A stretch of DNA of 64,000 nucleotides. Source: Crossiella cryophila. Its GTDB lineage: Bacteria > Actinomycetota > Actinomycetes > Mycobacteriales > Pseudonocardiaceae. The stretch spans positions 62,001 to 126,000 of the forward strand of contig NZ_JACHMH010000001.1 of the NCBI RefSeq assembly GCF_014204915.1, in the 5' to 3' direction. The notes below the pieces were generated by a model. That model was not told the DNA's origin and made no database searches. It saw nothing but the letters and a program-made list of their open reading frames with translations. The translations under genes and the position numbers were made by a program. Below, piece by piece: positions 1-7,380 of the stretch (its first letter is position 1; every line of letters begins with the position of its first letter).

Positions 1-672
1 CAGCGCCAGGCACAGGTCGGTGCCGGGCGCGGGTTGCAGGTGCAGGCTGGCCAGTTCGGCGGTGGCGGTGCGCCGGGGGTCGATCACGATCAGCCCGCCC
101 CGGTCCGCGGCCTGCCGCAGGTGCTGGGTGAACGGCGGCATGGTCTCGGCCACGTTGCCGCCGACCAGCACCACCGCGTCCGCGGTGTCCAGATCGGTGA
201 CCGGGAACGGCATCCCTCGGTCCAGGCCGAAGGCCCGGTTGCCTGCCGCGGCGGCCGAGGACATGCAGAACCGGCCGTTGTAGTCGATCTGCGAGGTGCC
301 CAGCGCGAGCCGGGCGAACTTGCCGAGCAGGTAGGACTTCTCATTCGTCAGCCCGCCGCCGCCGAAGACCGCGACCGAGTCCGGACCGTGCTCGGCCCGC
401 AGCGCGCGCAGCTTGTCCGCGACGAAGTCCAGGGCGATGTCCCAGGTCACCGGGCGCAGCACGCCGTCCTCGCGGAGCAGCGGCGTGGTCAGGCGGCCGG
501 GGGTGGTGAGCAGGCTGGCGGCGGTCCAGCCCTTCTGGCACAGCCCGCCGCGGTTGGTCGGGAACTCCCGGGGGTCGACGCGCGGGGCCTGTTCGTTCCC
601 GCTGACGGCCATGCCGCACTGCAGCGCGCAGTAGGGGCAGTGGGTCGCGGTGGCGGTGGCGATGGCGGTCAC
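1..672 (-). CDS. Molybdopterin oxidoreductase, assimilatory nitrate reductase type, N-terminal part
   Basis: The reading frame runs off the left edge, so only the first 224 residues are present. A CxxCxxxC cluster (C12, C15, C19, in HCPYCALQCGM) followed by C45 in RGGLCQKG is the N-terminal 4Fe-4S site of the molybdopterin oxidoreductase family. It is followed by a molybdopterin-dinucleotide-binding fold (VFGGGGLTNEKSY, YNGRFCMSSAA, VLVGGNVAET). The HCPYCALQCGM form is what I recall for actinobacterial assimilatory nitrate reductases; formate dehydrogenase-like proteins are the main alternative. The start is a GTG; no ATG is available upstream. The MoeZ gene nearby may supply sulfur to the same cofactor pathway, but the operon link is not shown by the sequence. 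Confidence 0.8.
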   Translation of the reverse strand, partial: MTAIATATATHCPYCALQCGMAVSGNEQAPRVDPREFPTNRGGLCQKGWTAASLLTTPGRLTTPLLREDGVLRPVTWDIALDFVADKLRALRAEHGPDSVAVFGGGGLTNEKSYLLGKFARLALGTSQIDYNGRFCMSSAAAAGNRAFGLDRGMPFPVTDLDTADAVVLVGGNVAETMPPFTQHLRQAADRGGLIVIDPRRTATAELASLHLQPAPGTDLCLAL

Positions 673-783
673 CTCTGCGACGCTAGGTCCAGCCGGTAAC
701 CCTCGGATAGCCCCCTGTTGCGTTTGTGCCAACGCCCCCGCACAACGCGCAGGTCGGCACGGTGAGACCGGGGGTGGTGTGAC

Positions 784-1581
784 TCAGATCAGGTCGAGCA
801 GCACGTTGGCGGCGCGGTCCAGACCGGTCAGCGAGGTGGTGGTCGAGCGCGGGTGCAGCGCGTGCACGGCCAGCCGGAACAGCAACGCCCGCAACAGCAC
901 CTGCGGCCAGTCGATCAGGTGCGACCAGCGCTGCGGCAGGCCGTTGTCGGCTCCGCCCCAGGCCAGCGCGTCCACCACGACCACCCCGGCGGCCCATTCG
1001 GCAGGCCGCCAGTACGGGCTGAAGTCCATGATCCCCGGCGGTGCGTTGCCGGCGAAGAGCACGTTGCCGAACAGGTCGCCGTGCACCACCTGCGGGGCCA
1101 GCTTGACCGGCCGCCGGGACCCGGCCAGCGCGCCGAAGAGCCTGCCGCCCTTGTCCGGCGGCAGCGGGACGCCGTCCTCGCCCCAGGCCATCCGGTCGGC
1201 CAGCGCGTAGATGTCCCTGCGCTCCTCCAGGAAACGCGGGCGGGGCAGGCCCGCGGTGGCGTTGTGCAGCCGCAGCGAGACGGAGACGACCTCGTCGTGC
1301 CGGGGTTCGGGCTGTCCGGCCAGATGCCGGGTGGCCGACCAGCCGGAGACCACCCAGCGGCCGTCGGTGGAACGCAACGGCCGGGCCAGGCGCAGGTTCT
1401 CCACGTCCAGGTTGTCCAGGGTCTGCGCGACCCAGGCCGCCTCGGAGGGATTCATGGCCGGGCGGATCACCGCGTCCCCGCACAGCCAGGCCGGACCGGA
1501 GCCGACCAGCTCGGGTTCCGCGGTGCGGGCGCCGAAAGCCGCTCGCACGTGGGCGGGGGGCGGTTCCGGGGTGGCTGTCAC
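784..1581 (-). CDS. TIGR02569 family protein (actinobacterial phosphotransferase-like)
   Basis: The product is about 265 residues if it starts at the GTG giving VTATPEPPPAHV; a GTG 22 codons upstream is possible but lies inside a strong hairpin. The motif HGDLFGNVLF followed by IMDFSPYWRP resembles the catalytic HGDxxxxN and metal-binding D of aminoglycoside phosphotransferase-like kinases. The family is known only from Actinobacteria and its substrate is unknown. It follows moeZ on the same strand, as Rv3205c follows Rv3206c in Mycobacterium tuberculosis. The 17-bp hairpin between them suggests partly separate transcription. Family assignment rests on overall pattern and synteny; the biochemical role is not inferable. 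Confidence 0.75.
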   Translation of the reverse strand: MTATPEPPPAHVRAAFGARTAEPELVGSGPAWLCGDAVIRPAMNPSEAAWVAQTLDNLDVENLRLARPLRSTDGRWVVSGWSATRHLAGQPEPRHDEVVSVSLRLHNATAGLPRPRFLEERRDIYALADRMAWGEDGVPLPPDKGGRLFGALAGSRRPVKLAPQVVHGDLFGNVLFAGNAPPGIMDFSPYWRPAEWAAGVVVVDALAWGGADNGLPQRWSHLIDWPQVLLRALLFRLAVHALHPRSTTTSLTGLDRAANVLLDLI

Positions 1582-1620
1582 GGCAGGGACGCTACCTGCT
1601 GGCGCGCGAGTTGTGTGGGA

Positions 1621-1667
1621 GGCGATGTGACCTTCCCGTTTACCCACAGTGGGAAAGTCACATCGCC
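1621..1667 (-). terminator. 17-bp hairpin downstream of moeZ
   Basis: Arms 1621-1637 and 1651-1667 pair over 17 positions with a 13-base loop. On the minus strand the single imperfect position becomes a G-U wobble, so the structure is best formed in the moeZ transcript. It starts 14 bases after the moeZ stop codon. There is no U-tract, as is common for actinobacterial terminators. It could equally act as an attenuator for the TIGR02569 gene. Confidence 0.65.
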
Positions 1668-1681
1668 ATGATCACGTAACG

Positions 1682-2866
1682 TCAGTAGGTCGGCAGGCTC
1701 GGATCGATCTGCCGGGCCCAGGCGAGCACCCCGCCGCCGACGTGCACCGCGTCCCGGAAACCGGCCTGGTGCAGTGCGGCCAGTGCTTCCGCGGACCGCG
1801 CGCCGGACTTGCAGTGCAGCACGATCTGGCGGTCCTGCGGCAGTTCGGCCAGTGCCGCGCCGGAGAGGATGCGGTCCTTGGGGATGAGCACCGAGCCGGG
1901 GATCCGCACGATCTCGAACTCGTGCTGCTCCCTGACGTCGACCAGCAGGAACTTGTCCTCCCGGTCGATCTTGTCCTTCAGCTCCTGCGGCGTGATGGTG
2001 CTGCCCGCCGCCGCGCTCTGCGCCTCATCGGAGACCACGCCGCAGAACGCCTCGTAGTCGATCAGCCCGGTGATCGGGTCGCCCTGCGGGTCCTTGCGGA
2101 TCTTGATGGTCCGGTAGGTCATCTCGAGTGCGTCGTAGACCATCAGCCTGCCGAGCAGCGTCTCGCCGATGCCGGTGATCAGCTTGATCGCCTCGGTCAC
2201 CATGATCGACCCGATCGAGGCGCACAGCACGCCCAGCACGCCGCCCTCGGCGCAGGAGGGCACCATGCCCGGCGGCGGCGGCTCCGGGTAGAGGTCCCGG
2301 TACTGGATCCCCTCCCGGCCGTCACTCGGCTGCGCCCAGAACACACTGGCCTGGCCCTCGAACCGGAAGATCGAACCCCACACGTAGGGCTTGCCGAGCA
2401 GCACCGCCGCGTCGTTGACCAGGTAGCGGGTGGCGAAGTTGTCGGTGCCGTCCAGGATCAGGTCGTAGTCCCGGAACACGTCGAGGACGTTGCCCGACTC
2501 CAGCCGCAGCTGGTGCAGGTTGACCTTGACGTAGGGGTTCAGCTCGGCGATGGCGTCCCGCGCCGACTCGGCCTTCGGCCGGTCGATGTCGGACTGCCCG
2601 TGGATGATCTGCCGCTGCAGGTTGGACTCGTCCACCACGTCGAACTCGACAATGCCCAGCGTGCCCACCCCGGCCGCGGCCAGGTACATCAGCGCCGGAC
2701 TGCCCAGCCCACCGGCGCCCACCACCAGCACCTTGGCGTTCTTGAGGCGTTTCTGCCCGTCCACCCCGACATCCGGGATGATCAGGTGGCGGCTGTAGCG
2801 GGCGACCTCTTCCTTGGTCAGCTCCGCGGCTGGCTCCACCAGGGGCGGCAACGTCGAGCCCGACAT
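1682..2866 (-). CDS. moeZ: Adenylyltransferase/sulfurtransferase MoeZ (ThiF-MoeB domain plus rhodanese domain)
   Basis: This 394-residue protein activates the C-terminal glycine of ubiquitin-like sulfur carriers (MoaD, ThiS or CysO type) by adenylation and then transfers sulfur from its rhodanese domain. Visible features are the nucleotide loop VVGAGGLGSPA (about 48-58), the R/D-rich E1-like core (IVEFDVVDESNLQRQ), the cysteine segment PSCAEGGVLGVLC, and a C-terminal rhodanese domain with the loop HCKSGARSAEA, where C352 would carry the persulfide. The ATG has an AGGAGG ribosome site 9 bases upstream, which fixes the start; the longer frame to 3193 runs into repeats and is not coding. Length and architecture match the M. 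tuberculosis MoeB1/MoeZ protein. It is likely to serve cofactor and cysteine biosynthesis in the cytosol. Confidence 0.95.
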   Translation of the reverse strand: MSGSTLPPLVEPAAELTKEEVARYSRHLIIPDVGVDGQKRLKNAKVLVVGAGGLGSPALMYLAAAGVGTLGIVEFDVVDESNLQRQIIHGQSDIDRPKAESARDAIAELNPYVKVNLHQLRLESGNVLDVFRDYDLILDGTDNFATRYLVNDAAVLLGKPYVWGSIFRFEGQASVFWAQPSDGREGIQYRDLYPEPPPPGMVPSCAEGGVLGVLCASIGSIMVTEAIKLITGIGETLLGRLMVYDALEMTYRTIKIRKDPQGDPITGLIDYEAFCGVVSDEAQSAAAGSTITPQELKDKIDREDKFLLVDVREQHEFEIVRIPGSVLIPKDRILSGAALAELPQDRQIVLHCKSGARSAEALAALHQAGFRDAVHVGGGVLAWARQIDPSLPTY

Positions 2867-2989
2867 GGGCGCTCCTCCTAGTCCGGTGCACGGGAGTCGG
2901 GTGTCCGGCCTCCCTTGGCTGCAACGACCTGGATACACCACTTCTTCCACCCTGGGACGACTTCCCAGCCAGTGGACACAAACCTCACC

Positions 2990-3149
2990 CGAGTGTTGGC
3001 CGTTCTCGTACGGGGTCTTGGCCGTTCTCGTACGGGGTGTTGGCCGTCGCGTCCCGGCCCGGACCGGATCAGTCCGCCGGAGCGGGCACAACGGCCAACA
3101 CCCCGTACCAGAACGGCCAACACCCCGTACGACTTCGGCCAACACTCGG
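2990..3149. repeat. Inverted array of TGTTGGCCGTT-type units (intergenic repeat family, copy 1)
   Basis: Three direct units of about 22 bases (consensus GTGTTGGCCGTTCTCGTACG, 2990-3047) are followed, after about 43 bases, by three units in inverse orientation (3091-3149). The two halves can fold into an imperfect stem of nearly 60 bp. It lies just after the DUF3152 stop on the minus strand and before moeZ, so it may end DUF3152 transcription. Related units occur at 39.9-40.2, 59.7 and 60.6 kb. Confidence 0.85.
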
Positions 3150-3162
3150 TGGGGTGGGTGGA

Positions 3163-4191
3163 TCAGGTGACCGGCCAGGGGTTCGGTCTGCACTCCTTGC
3201 CGTCCTTGGGCACCGCGTTCTTGTCGCCGCCGTCGACCTGGTTGAGCTGCCAGACGTAGTTGTTCGCGGTGCCGAAGGACTGCTGCATCATCACCGGGGC
3301 CAGGGCGCCGTTCTCGCCGCAGGGCTTGTGGCGCTGGCCGAAGGCGTGGCCGATCTCGTGGTTGATCGCGTACTGGCGGTAGAGCAGCAGGTCGCTCTCG
3401 AAGGCGACCGCGCCGTAGCGCCAGCGGGCCAGGTTGATCACCAGGCGTTTCTTGCCGTTGTTCCAGCAGGAGGCCTCGTACTGGATGGAGAAGTTGCAGT
3501 AGTCGGGGCGGCGGGCGGTGTCGGAGGTGGTCAGGCTGATCCGGATGTCCGCGGTGCCGTTGTCGACCCGCTGCAGCCGGATGTTGCCGCCGCCGACCCA
3601 GCTGCGCTGGTCCTGCAGGGTGCCGTCGATGGTCCTGGCGAAGGCGTCGGCGCCGCCGTAGGTGGAGGCGTCGATGCCCTGTTCGATCTCCACGGTGTAC
3701 TTGTAGAGCTTGCCGCCCCGGCCGAAGAGGTTGGTGGTGCCGCGCACCACCTCCCAGGAGCCGCTGCCCTTGTCCTTGTAGTTCTTGATCCCGGGCAGTT
3801 CGGCGCTGGGGATGTCGGCGTTGAGCTTGCCGGAGGGGGCCTCGCCCATGATGTTGGGCTCGGGCTCCTCGCCACCGCTGGTGCTGGTCGCGCCGGTGCT
3901 GGCACCGGGCTGGGCGGCGCTGTCCGGGGCCGGGTCGTTCATGTTCATCAGGGCCAGCACGGTGAGCACGACCAGCACCGGCACGGCGTAGATCCGCCAG
4001 CCGTAGGTGCCCAGCACGCCGCTCTTCTTCCGCCGCGGCGGCGGGGTGTCCTGCTTGTCCGGGTCCGGGCGCCAGGACGCCGTCAGCGGTTCGCCCGCGG
4101 TGCGGCGCTGGCCACGCTGATAGCGCCCCTCATCCGGGTTGCCACCACGCCGCGTCGCGGCGTCACGGGGTCCTTGCGTCGTCCGGGCCAC
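3163..4191 (-). CDS. DUF3152 protein, membrane-anchored metzincin-like metallopeptidase
   Basis: A basic, proline-rich cytoplasmic start is followed by one membrane segment (IYAVPVLVVLTVLALMNM, about residues 65-85), a Ser/Thr/Gly linker and an extracytoplasmic domain. Near the C-terminus the motif HEIGHAFGQRH fits HExxHxxGxxH, the metzincin zinc site, and VMMQQS 16 residues later could be the Met-turn. Two cysteine pairs may be disulfides. DUF3152 is the family of M. tuberculosis Rv3207c and no function is established. The start is uncertain: GTG at 4191 gives 342 residues, while GTGs at 4233/4236 give 356/357. The latter would place a 15-bp hairpin inside the gene. The protease function is inferred from the motif alone. 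Confidence 0.8.
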   Translation of the reverse strand: MARTTQGPRDAATRRGGNPDEGRYQRGQRRTAGEPLTASWRPDPDKQDTPPPRRKKSGVLGTYGWRIYAVPVLVVLTVLALMNMNDPAPDSAAQPGASTGATSTSGGEEPEPNIMGEAPSGKLNADIPSAELPGIKNYKDKGSGSWEVVRGTTNLFGRGGKLYKYTVEIEQGIDASTYGGADAFARTIDGTLQDQRSWVGGGNIRLQRVDNGTADIRISLTTSDTARRPDYCNFSIQYEASCWNNGKKRLVINLARWRYGAVAFESDLLLYRQYAINHEIGHAFGQRHKPCGENGALAPVMMQQSFGTANNYVWQLNQVDGGDKNAVPKDGKECRPNPWPVT

Positions 4192-4230
4192 GCACCCAGA
4201 TTGCCACACCAGGCGTGCGTGGCCCGGACG
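4180..4230 (-). terminator. 15-bp perfect hairpin between the 138-aa gene and the DUF3152 gene
   Basis: CGTCCGGGCCACGCA (4180-4194) and its exact complement TGCGTGGCCCGGACG (4216-4230) flank a 21-base loop. It begins 27 bases after the stop at 4257 on the minus strand, a normal place for a terminator. Because one candidate DUF3152 start (4191) lies in the arm, it could also control translation of that gene. Confidence 0.5.
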
Positions 4231-4256
4231 CACCACGCCTCACGGACGAGTGCCGG

Positions 4257-4673
4257 TCAGCAGTACTGCTCCAATTCCCGGCCCAGGAGCTGGGCGAACT
4301 CCCGGCGCAGGGTGGCCAGGAAGATCAGCACGACCTGGTCGGCGGCGGTGTCGGGCAGCGCGGCGGAGAACTCGCCTGGGGCGTAGACCGAGCCGAACCG
4401 CCAGCCGTCCGGGACCCGGTCGATCACCAGCACGCCTTGGGACATCGCGAAGGAGTCGTCGTCGAAGCTGAAGCTCGCCCGGCCCGCCGCCGGCACGGCC
4501 AGCCAGCGGCGCAGCGCGGCCGCCAGCTTGACCACCGGGAAGTCCTGTTCGGCGTACAGCTCGCGCCCGTCGTCCAGCAGCCGCAGTGTGCCCTCGACGT
4601 TCTCGCTGATCTCGGCGGCCGAGTGCCCGCCGGAACCCGGCCCGGCCAGCCCGGTCAGCTCCAGTTCGACCAT
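4257..4673 (-). CDS. Conserved hypothetical protein, 138 aa
   Basis: A small soluble acidic protein with no signal peptide or membrane segment. It starts MVELELTG and ends in a helical stretch (VLIFLATLRREFAQLLGRELEQYC). The composition, alternating hydrophobic strands in the first 90 residues and one C-terminal helix, suggests a compact alpha/beta fold, but I do not recognise a named family with confidence. The ATG shares one base with the TGA stop of the hydrolase gene upstream (TGATG), so the two are probably translationally coupled and work together. No catalytic motif is visible. Confidence 0.75.
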   Translation of the reverse strand: MVELELTGLAGPGSGGHSAAEISENVEGTLRLLDDGRELYAEQDFPVVKLAAALRRWLAVPAAGRASFSFDDDSFAMSQGVLVIDRVPDGWRFGSVYAPGEFSAALPDTAADQVVLIFLATLRREFAQLLGRELEQYC

Positions 4674-5671
4674 CACCACTCCCCGCGGTCCACGGCCTCC
4701 ATCATGCCCAGGCTGGCCCTGGCCACCGTCAGCGGCTTCTCCATCTGGGCCACGTGCCCGGTGCGCGGCAGCACCAGCAGCCGGGCGCTGGGCAGCAGCC
4801 GGGCCGTGCGCGGCGCCTTGCCCACGCTGACCAGCCGGTCCTCCGTGCCCCAGATCACCGTGGTGGGCGCGCTCACCTTCGGCAGCAGCCGCCACAGCGA
4901 GCCCTGGGAGAACTCCAGCCAGGCCCGGAACAAGCCCATGGTGGTCCGGCCCAGCGCCTCGCCAGCCCAGCGCATCTGCCTGCGTTCCAGGTACTCCGCC
5001 TCGGCCTCGGCCATCCGGTGCTCCGGCACCAGCTCGGGCTGGGCGAAGCACAGCCTGACCAGCTGTTCGGCCCGCTGACGTGGGGTGACCTCGGCCAGCT
5101 GCCTGCGCACCCGGCGGCCGACCAGCGGCAGCAGGGCCAGGAAGAACCGCGGGTCGGAGAACCGGCGCGGGTCCGGCCGCAGGTCGGGCACTGCCGGGGA
5201 GACCAGGGTCAGCGTGCGCACCAGGTCCGGCCTGCCCGCCGCGACCAGCAGTGAGACCACGCCGCCGAGGGAGTTGCCGAACAGGTGCACCGGGCCGCGG
5301 TCCAGGCCCTCGATGAACCTGGTCATCAGGGCCGCGGTGGCCCGCACCGAGTAGTCGTGCCCGGCCAGCGGCTCGCTCCGGCCGAAGCCCGGCGCGTCCA
5401 GGGCCAGGCCGTTCATCCGGCCGGAGAGCAGGTCGGCCAGGTCGGTCCAGTTCGTGGACGAGCCGCCGAGGCCGTGGATGAACACCGCGGTCTCCTCGGC
5501 CGGGCCAGGGGTCTCGCGCACGTGCAGCCGCACCCCGCCCGAACTTCGCACCTGCCCCGGCCAGGGCTTGCGGGTGAAGTCGGGTTCCGGCAGCGGGGTG
5601 ACGGACAGCGGCGCGCGGCTCAGTGGGGCCAGGCCCGCGCCACCGGCCGTCCGCAGGGACGGTTCGGTCAT
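4673..5671 (-). CDS. Alpha/beta hydrolase, 332 aa
   Basis: Alpha/beta hydrolase fold with the oxyanion loop HGLGGSSTNW (about 86-95), nucleophile elbow GNSLGG (Ser about 153), an acid in WGTEDRLV and the catalytic His in RTGHVAQME. There is no signal peptide, so it is cytosolic. The lid region between the Ser and Asp motifs (rich in Arg/Leu, about 200-250) is large, as in lipid esterases and ring-cleavage hydrolases. Substrate unknown. It is divergent from the FasR-type regulator gene and coupled to the 138-aa gene. The upstream neighbour of the mycobacterial block (Rv3203, lipV) is also a hydrolase, but I cannot claim orthology. Confidence 0.85.
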   Translation of the reverse strand: MTEPSLRTAGGAGLAPLSRAPLSVTPLPEPDFTRKPWPGQVRSSGGVRLHVRETPGPAEETAVFIHGLGGSSTNWTDLADLLSGRMNGLALDAPGFGRSEPLAGHDYSVRATAALMTRFIEGLDRGPVHLFGNSLGGVVSLLVAAGRPDLVRTLTLVSPAVPDLRPDPRRFSDPRFFLALLPLVGRRVRRQLAEVTPRQRAEQLVRLCFAQPELVPEHRMAEAEAEYLERRQMRWAGEALGRTTMGLFRAWLEFSQGSLWRLLPKVSAPTTVIWGTEDRLVSVGKAPRTARLLPSARLLVLPRTGHVAQMEKPLTVARASLGMMEAVDRGEW

Positions 5672-5735
5672 CCGTCCAGGATGCGTGATCGACCTGAGAG
5701 ACGCCTGAGTGGGAAAGGCTTGCCCAACCCGGGTC

Positions 5736-5747
5736 TACTTGCGAGTA
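5736..5747 (+). promoter_or_regulatory. Putative TetR operator TACTTGCGAGTA
   Basis: A near-palindrome (TACT, central TGCG, AGTA) in the 115-base gap between the divergent hydrolase and FasR-type genes, 39 bases before the regulator start. TACTNGCNAGTA-like dyads are the kind of site bound by TetR regulators of lipid metabolism, so autoregulation is plausible. Only one copy is seen here. Confidence 0.4.
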
Positions 5748-5786
5748 AGGTTCGTGCGGAACGAGCACCAGGGTGTGGAGGGCAGC

Positions 5787-6422
5787 ATGACCGACACGGC
5801 GCAACCAGGCACCGACCAGGTCGTGCGCGGCGTACGACTGCCGCGTACCGCGCGACGCGCCCAGCTGCTGGCCGCGGCCCAGGACGTCTTCGTGGCCAAC
5901 GGCTATCACGCGGCGGCCATGGACGAGATCGCCGAGCGCGCCGGGGTCAGCAAACCAGTGCTCTACCAGCACTTCCCCGGCAAGCTGGAGCTGTACCTGG
6001 CGCTGCTGGAGACGCACACCGACGCACTGGTGCAGCGGGTCCGCGGGGCCATCGAGTCCACCACGGACAACAAGCTGCGGGTGCACGCCGCGGTGGCCGC
6101 CTACTTCGAGTTCGTCGACGGCGAGGGCCAGGCGTTCCGGCTGGTCTTCGAGTCCGACCTGCGCCGCGAGCCCGCCGTGCAGGACGCGGTGGACCGGGCC
6201 ACGGCCTCCTGCATCGACATCATCGCCGACGTGGTGGTCGCCGACGCCGGACTCACCGCCGACCAGGCGAAACTGGTCGCGGTCGGGCTGGTCGGGCTGA
6301 GCCAGGTGACCGCCAGGTACTGGCTGGACGGCGAGCGGGCGATCCCCAAGGAAGAGGCCATCGGCCTGATGTACACGCTGGCCTGGAAGGGCATCGGCGG
6401 CGGCTTCCCGCTCCAGCACTGA
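5787..6422 (+). CDS. fasR: TetR family regulator, FasR-type (Rv3208 position)
   Basis: A 211-residue TetR regulator. The helix-turn-helix is at about 20-66 (AAQDVFVANGYHAAAMDEIAERAG, then VSKPVLYQHFPGK), followed by a helical ligand domain. The ATG is preceded by GGAGGG 4 bases upstream; the longer frame from 5709 has no ribosome site. In M. tuberculosis the gene at this position in the same block, Rv3208, is FasR, an activator of the FAS-I/acpS operon that senses long-chain acyl-CoA. Orthology here rests on synteny and length. What it regulates in this organism, which may lack FAS-I, is unknown. Confidence 0.75.
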   Translation: MTDTAQPGTDQVVRGVRLPRTARRAQLLAAAQDVFVANGYHAAAMDEIAERAGVSKPVLYQHFPGKLELYLALLETHTDALVQRVRGAIESTTDNKLRVHAAVAAYFEFVDGEGQAFRLVFESDLRREPAVQDAVDRATASCIDIIADVVVADAGLTADQAKLVAVGLVGLSQVTARYWLDGERAIPKEEAIGLMYTLAWKGIGGGFPLQH

Positions 6423-6430
6423 GACCGCGG

Positions 6431-6463
6431 AAGGCGCGCGTCAGCCAGGCTGACGCGCGCCTT
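6431..6463. terminator. Bidirectional terminator between fasR and the hydrolase gene
   Basis: AAGGCGCGCGTCAGCC (6431-6446) and GGCTGACGCGCGCCTT (6448-6463) form a near-perfect 16-bp palindrome followed by a short T run on the plus strand. It sits between convergent stops at 6422 and 6466 and can end transcription in both directions. Confidence 0.85.
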
Positions 6464-6465
6464 TG

Positions 6466-7380
6466 TCACACCTGCGCGGGCGCCTCGACGACCACGTTGA
6501 CCAGCCGCGCGATCCGCTCGGTGACCTGCACGTCCCGCTCAAGCGGCAGCATGTGCCCCGCACCGGGGAAGACGATCAGCTCGGCCTGCGGCAGCTCCCG
6601 CGCGATCCGCTCGGCGTGCTTCTGCGGGGTCAGCCGGTCGTTGCTCCCGGCCAGCACCACCACCGGCAACCCGCGGAAGGCGGCCAGGGCCTCGCGGCGC
6701 TCGTGCAGGAACAGGTCGTCGAGGTAGCCGGTCAGGGTCAGCGGGCTGCACCCGGCGATCACCGCGGTGGTCTCGGCCACGTCGACCTTCTCCGGCCGAC
6801 GGCCGAACAACATCCACTTCATCGCGGGCCGGATCGCCGCCGGGTACTTGCTCAGTCGCCGCACCTTGCGCTTGACCAGCGCTTTCCCGAACGCGCTCTG
6901 CCCGCGGATGGCCGCCCGGCCCAGCGGCCTCGGCAGGCCGAGGGTGCTGCGGCTGAGGCCGCCGCTGGCCGTGGCCACCAGCGCGACCGCGGCGATCCGC
7001 TCGGCGAAGAGCACCGGGTGCCGCTGCGCCAGGGCCATCGTGGTCATGCCGCCCATGGAGTGTCCGGCCAGCACGATCGGGCCGTCCGGGACCAGCTGGA
7101 CGAGCAGTTCGGCCAGGTCGTCGGCGAGCTGTTCGATGGTGGTGCCGCCGGGCTGGGCCTGGTCGGACTGGCCGTGGCCGCGCAGGTCGTAGCGGAGCAC
7201 GCGGATGTCCCCGCACCGGCCGGGCAGCGCGTGCGCGACCCGGCGCCAGCTCTGCCGGTCCAGGGTCCAGCCGTGGGCCAGCACGACCGTGACGGGGGCA
7301 TCCGCGCGCCCCTGTTCCTCGACGGCGAGGCAGGTGCCGTCGCGGGTGATGAAGGTGGACACGCCCATGTCGCCGCTCAC
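6466..7380 (-). CDS. Alpha/beta hydrolase, 304 aa
   Basis: Alpha/beta hydrolase of the haloperoxidase/esterase type: oxyanion loop AHGWTLDRQSW, nucleophile elbow GHSMGG (Ser near 106), acid in LAGSNDRLTP, and His in GAGHMLPLE near the C-terminus. The GTG start overlaps the stop of the AurF-like gene by four bases (GTGA); an in-frame ATG lies four codons later. The two genes form an operon divergent from a TetR gene. A soluble enzyme; the substrate is unknown and is probably linked to the oxygenase next door. Confidence 0.85.
   Translation of the reverse strand: MSGDMGVSTFITRDGTCLAVEEQGRADAPVTVVLAHGWTLDRQSWRRVAHALPGRCGDIRVLRYDLRGHGQSDQAQPGGTTIEQLADDLAELLVQLVPDGPIVLAGHSMGGMTTMALAQRHPVLFAERIAAVALVATASGGLSRSTLGLPRPLGRAAIRGQSAFGKALVKRKVRRLSKYPAAIRPAMKWMLFGRRPEKVDVAETTAVIAGCSPLTLTGYLDDLFLHERREALAAFRGLPVVVLAGSNDRLTPQKHAERIARELPQAELIVFPGAGHMLPLERDVQVTERIARLVNVVVEAPAQV

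Noticed and set aside
1649-2881. 410-codon plus-strand frame opposite moeZ
   Set aside because: Antisense shadow rich in Gln/Arg/Val; moeZ is secure on the minus strand.
2990-3149. Possible CRISPR array at the 22-base repeats
   Set aside because: Units are adjacent without unique spacers and occur in both orientations; no cas genes are present.
4257-6419. 720-codon minus-strand frame over the 138-aa gene, hydrolase and fasR
   Set aside because: It is out of frame with the hydrolase motifs and antisense to fasR; only its last 138 codons, from 4673, look coding.
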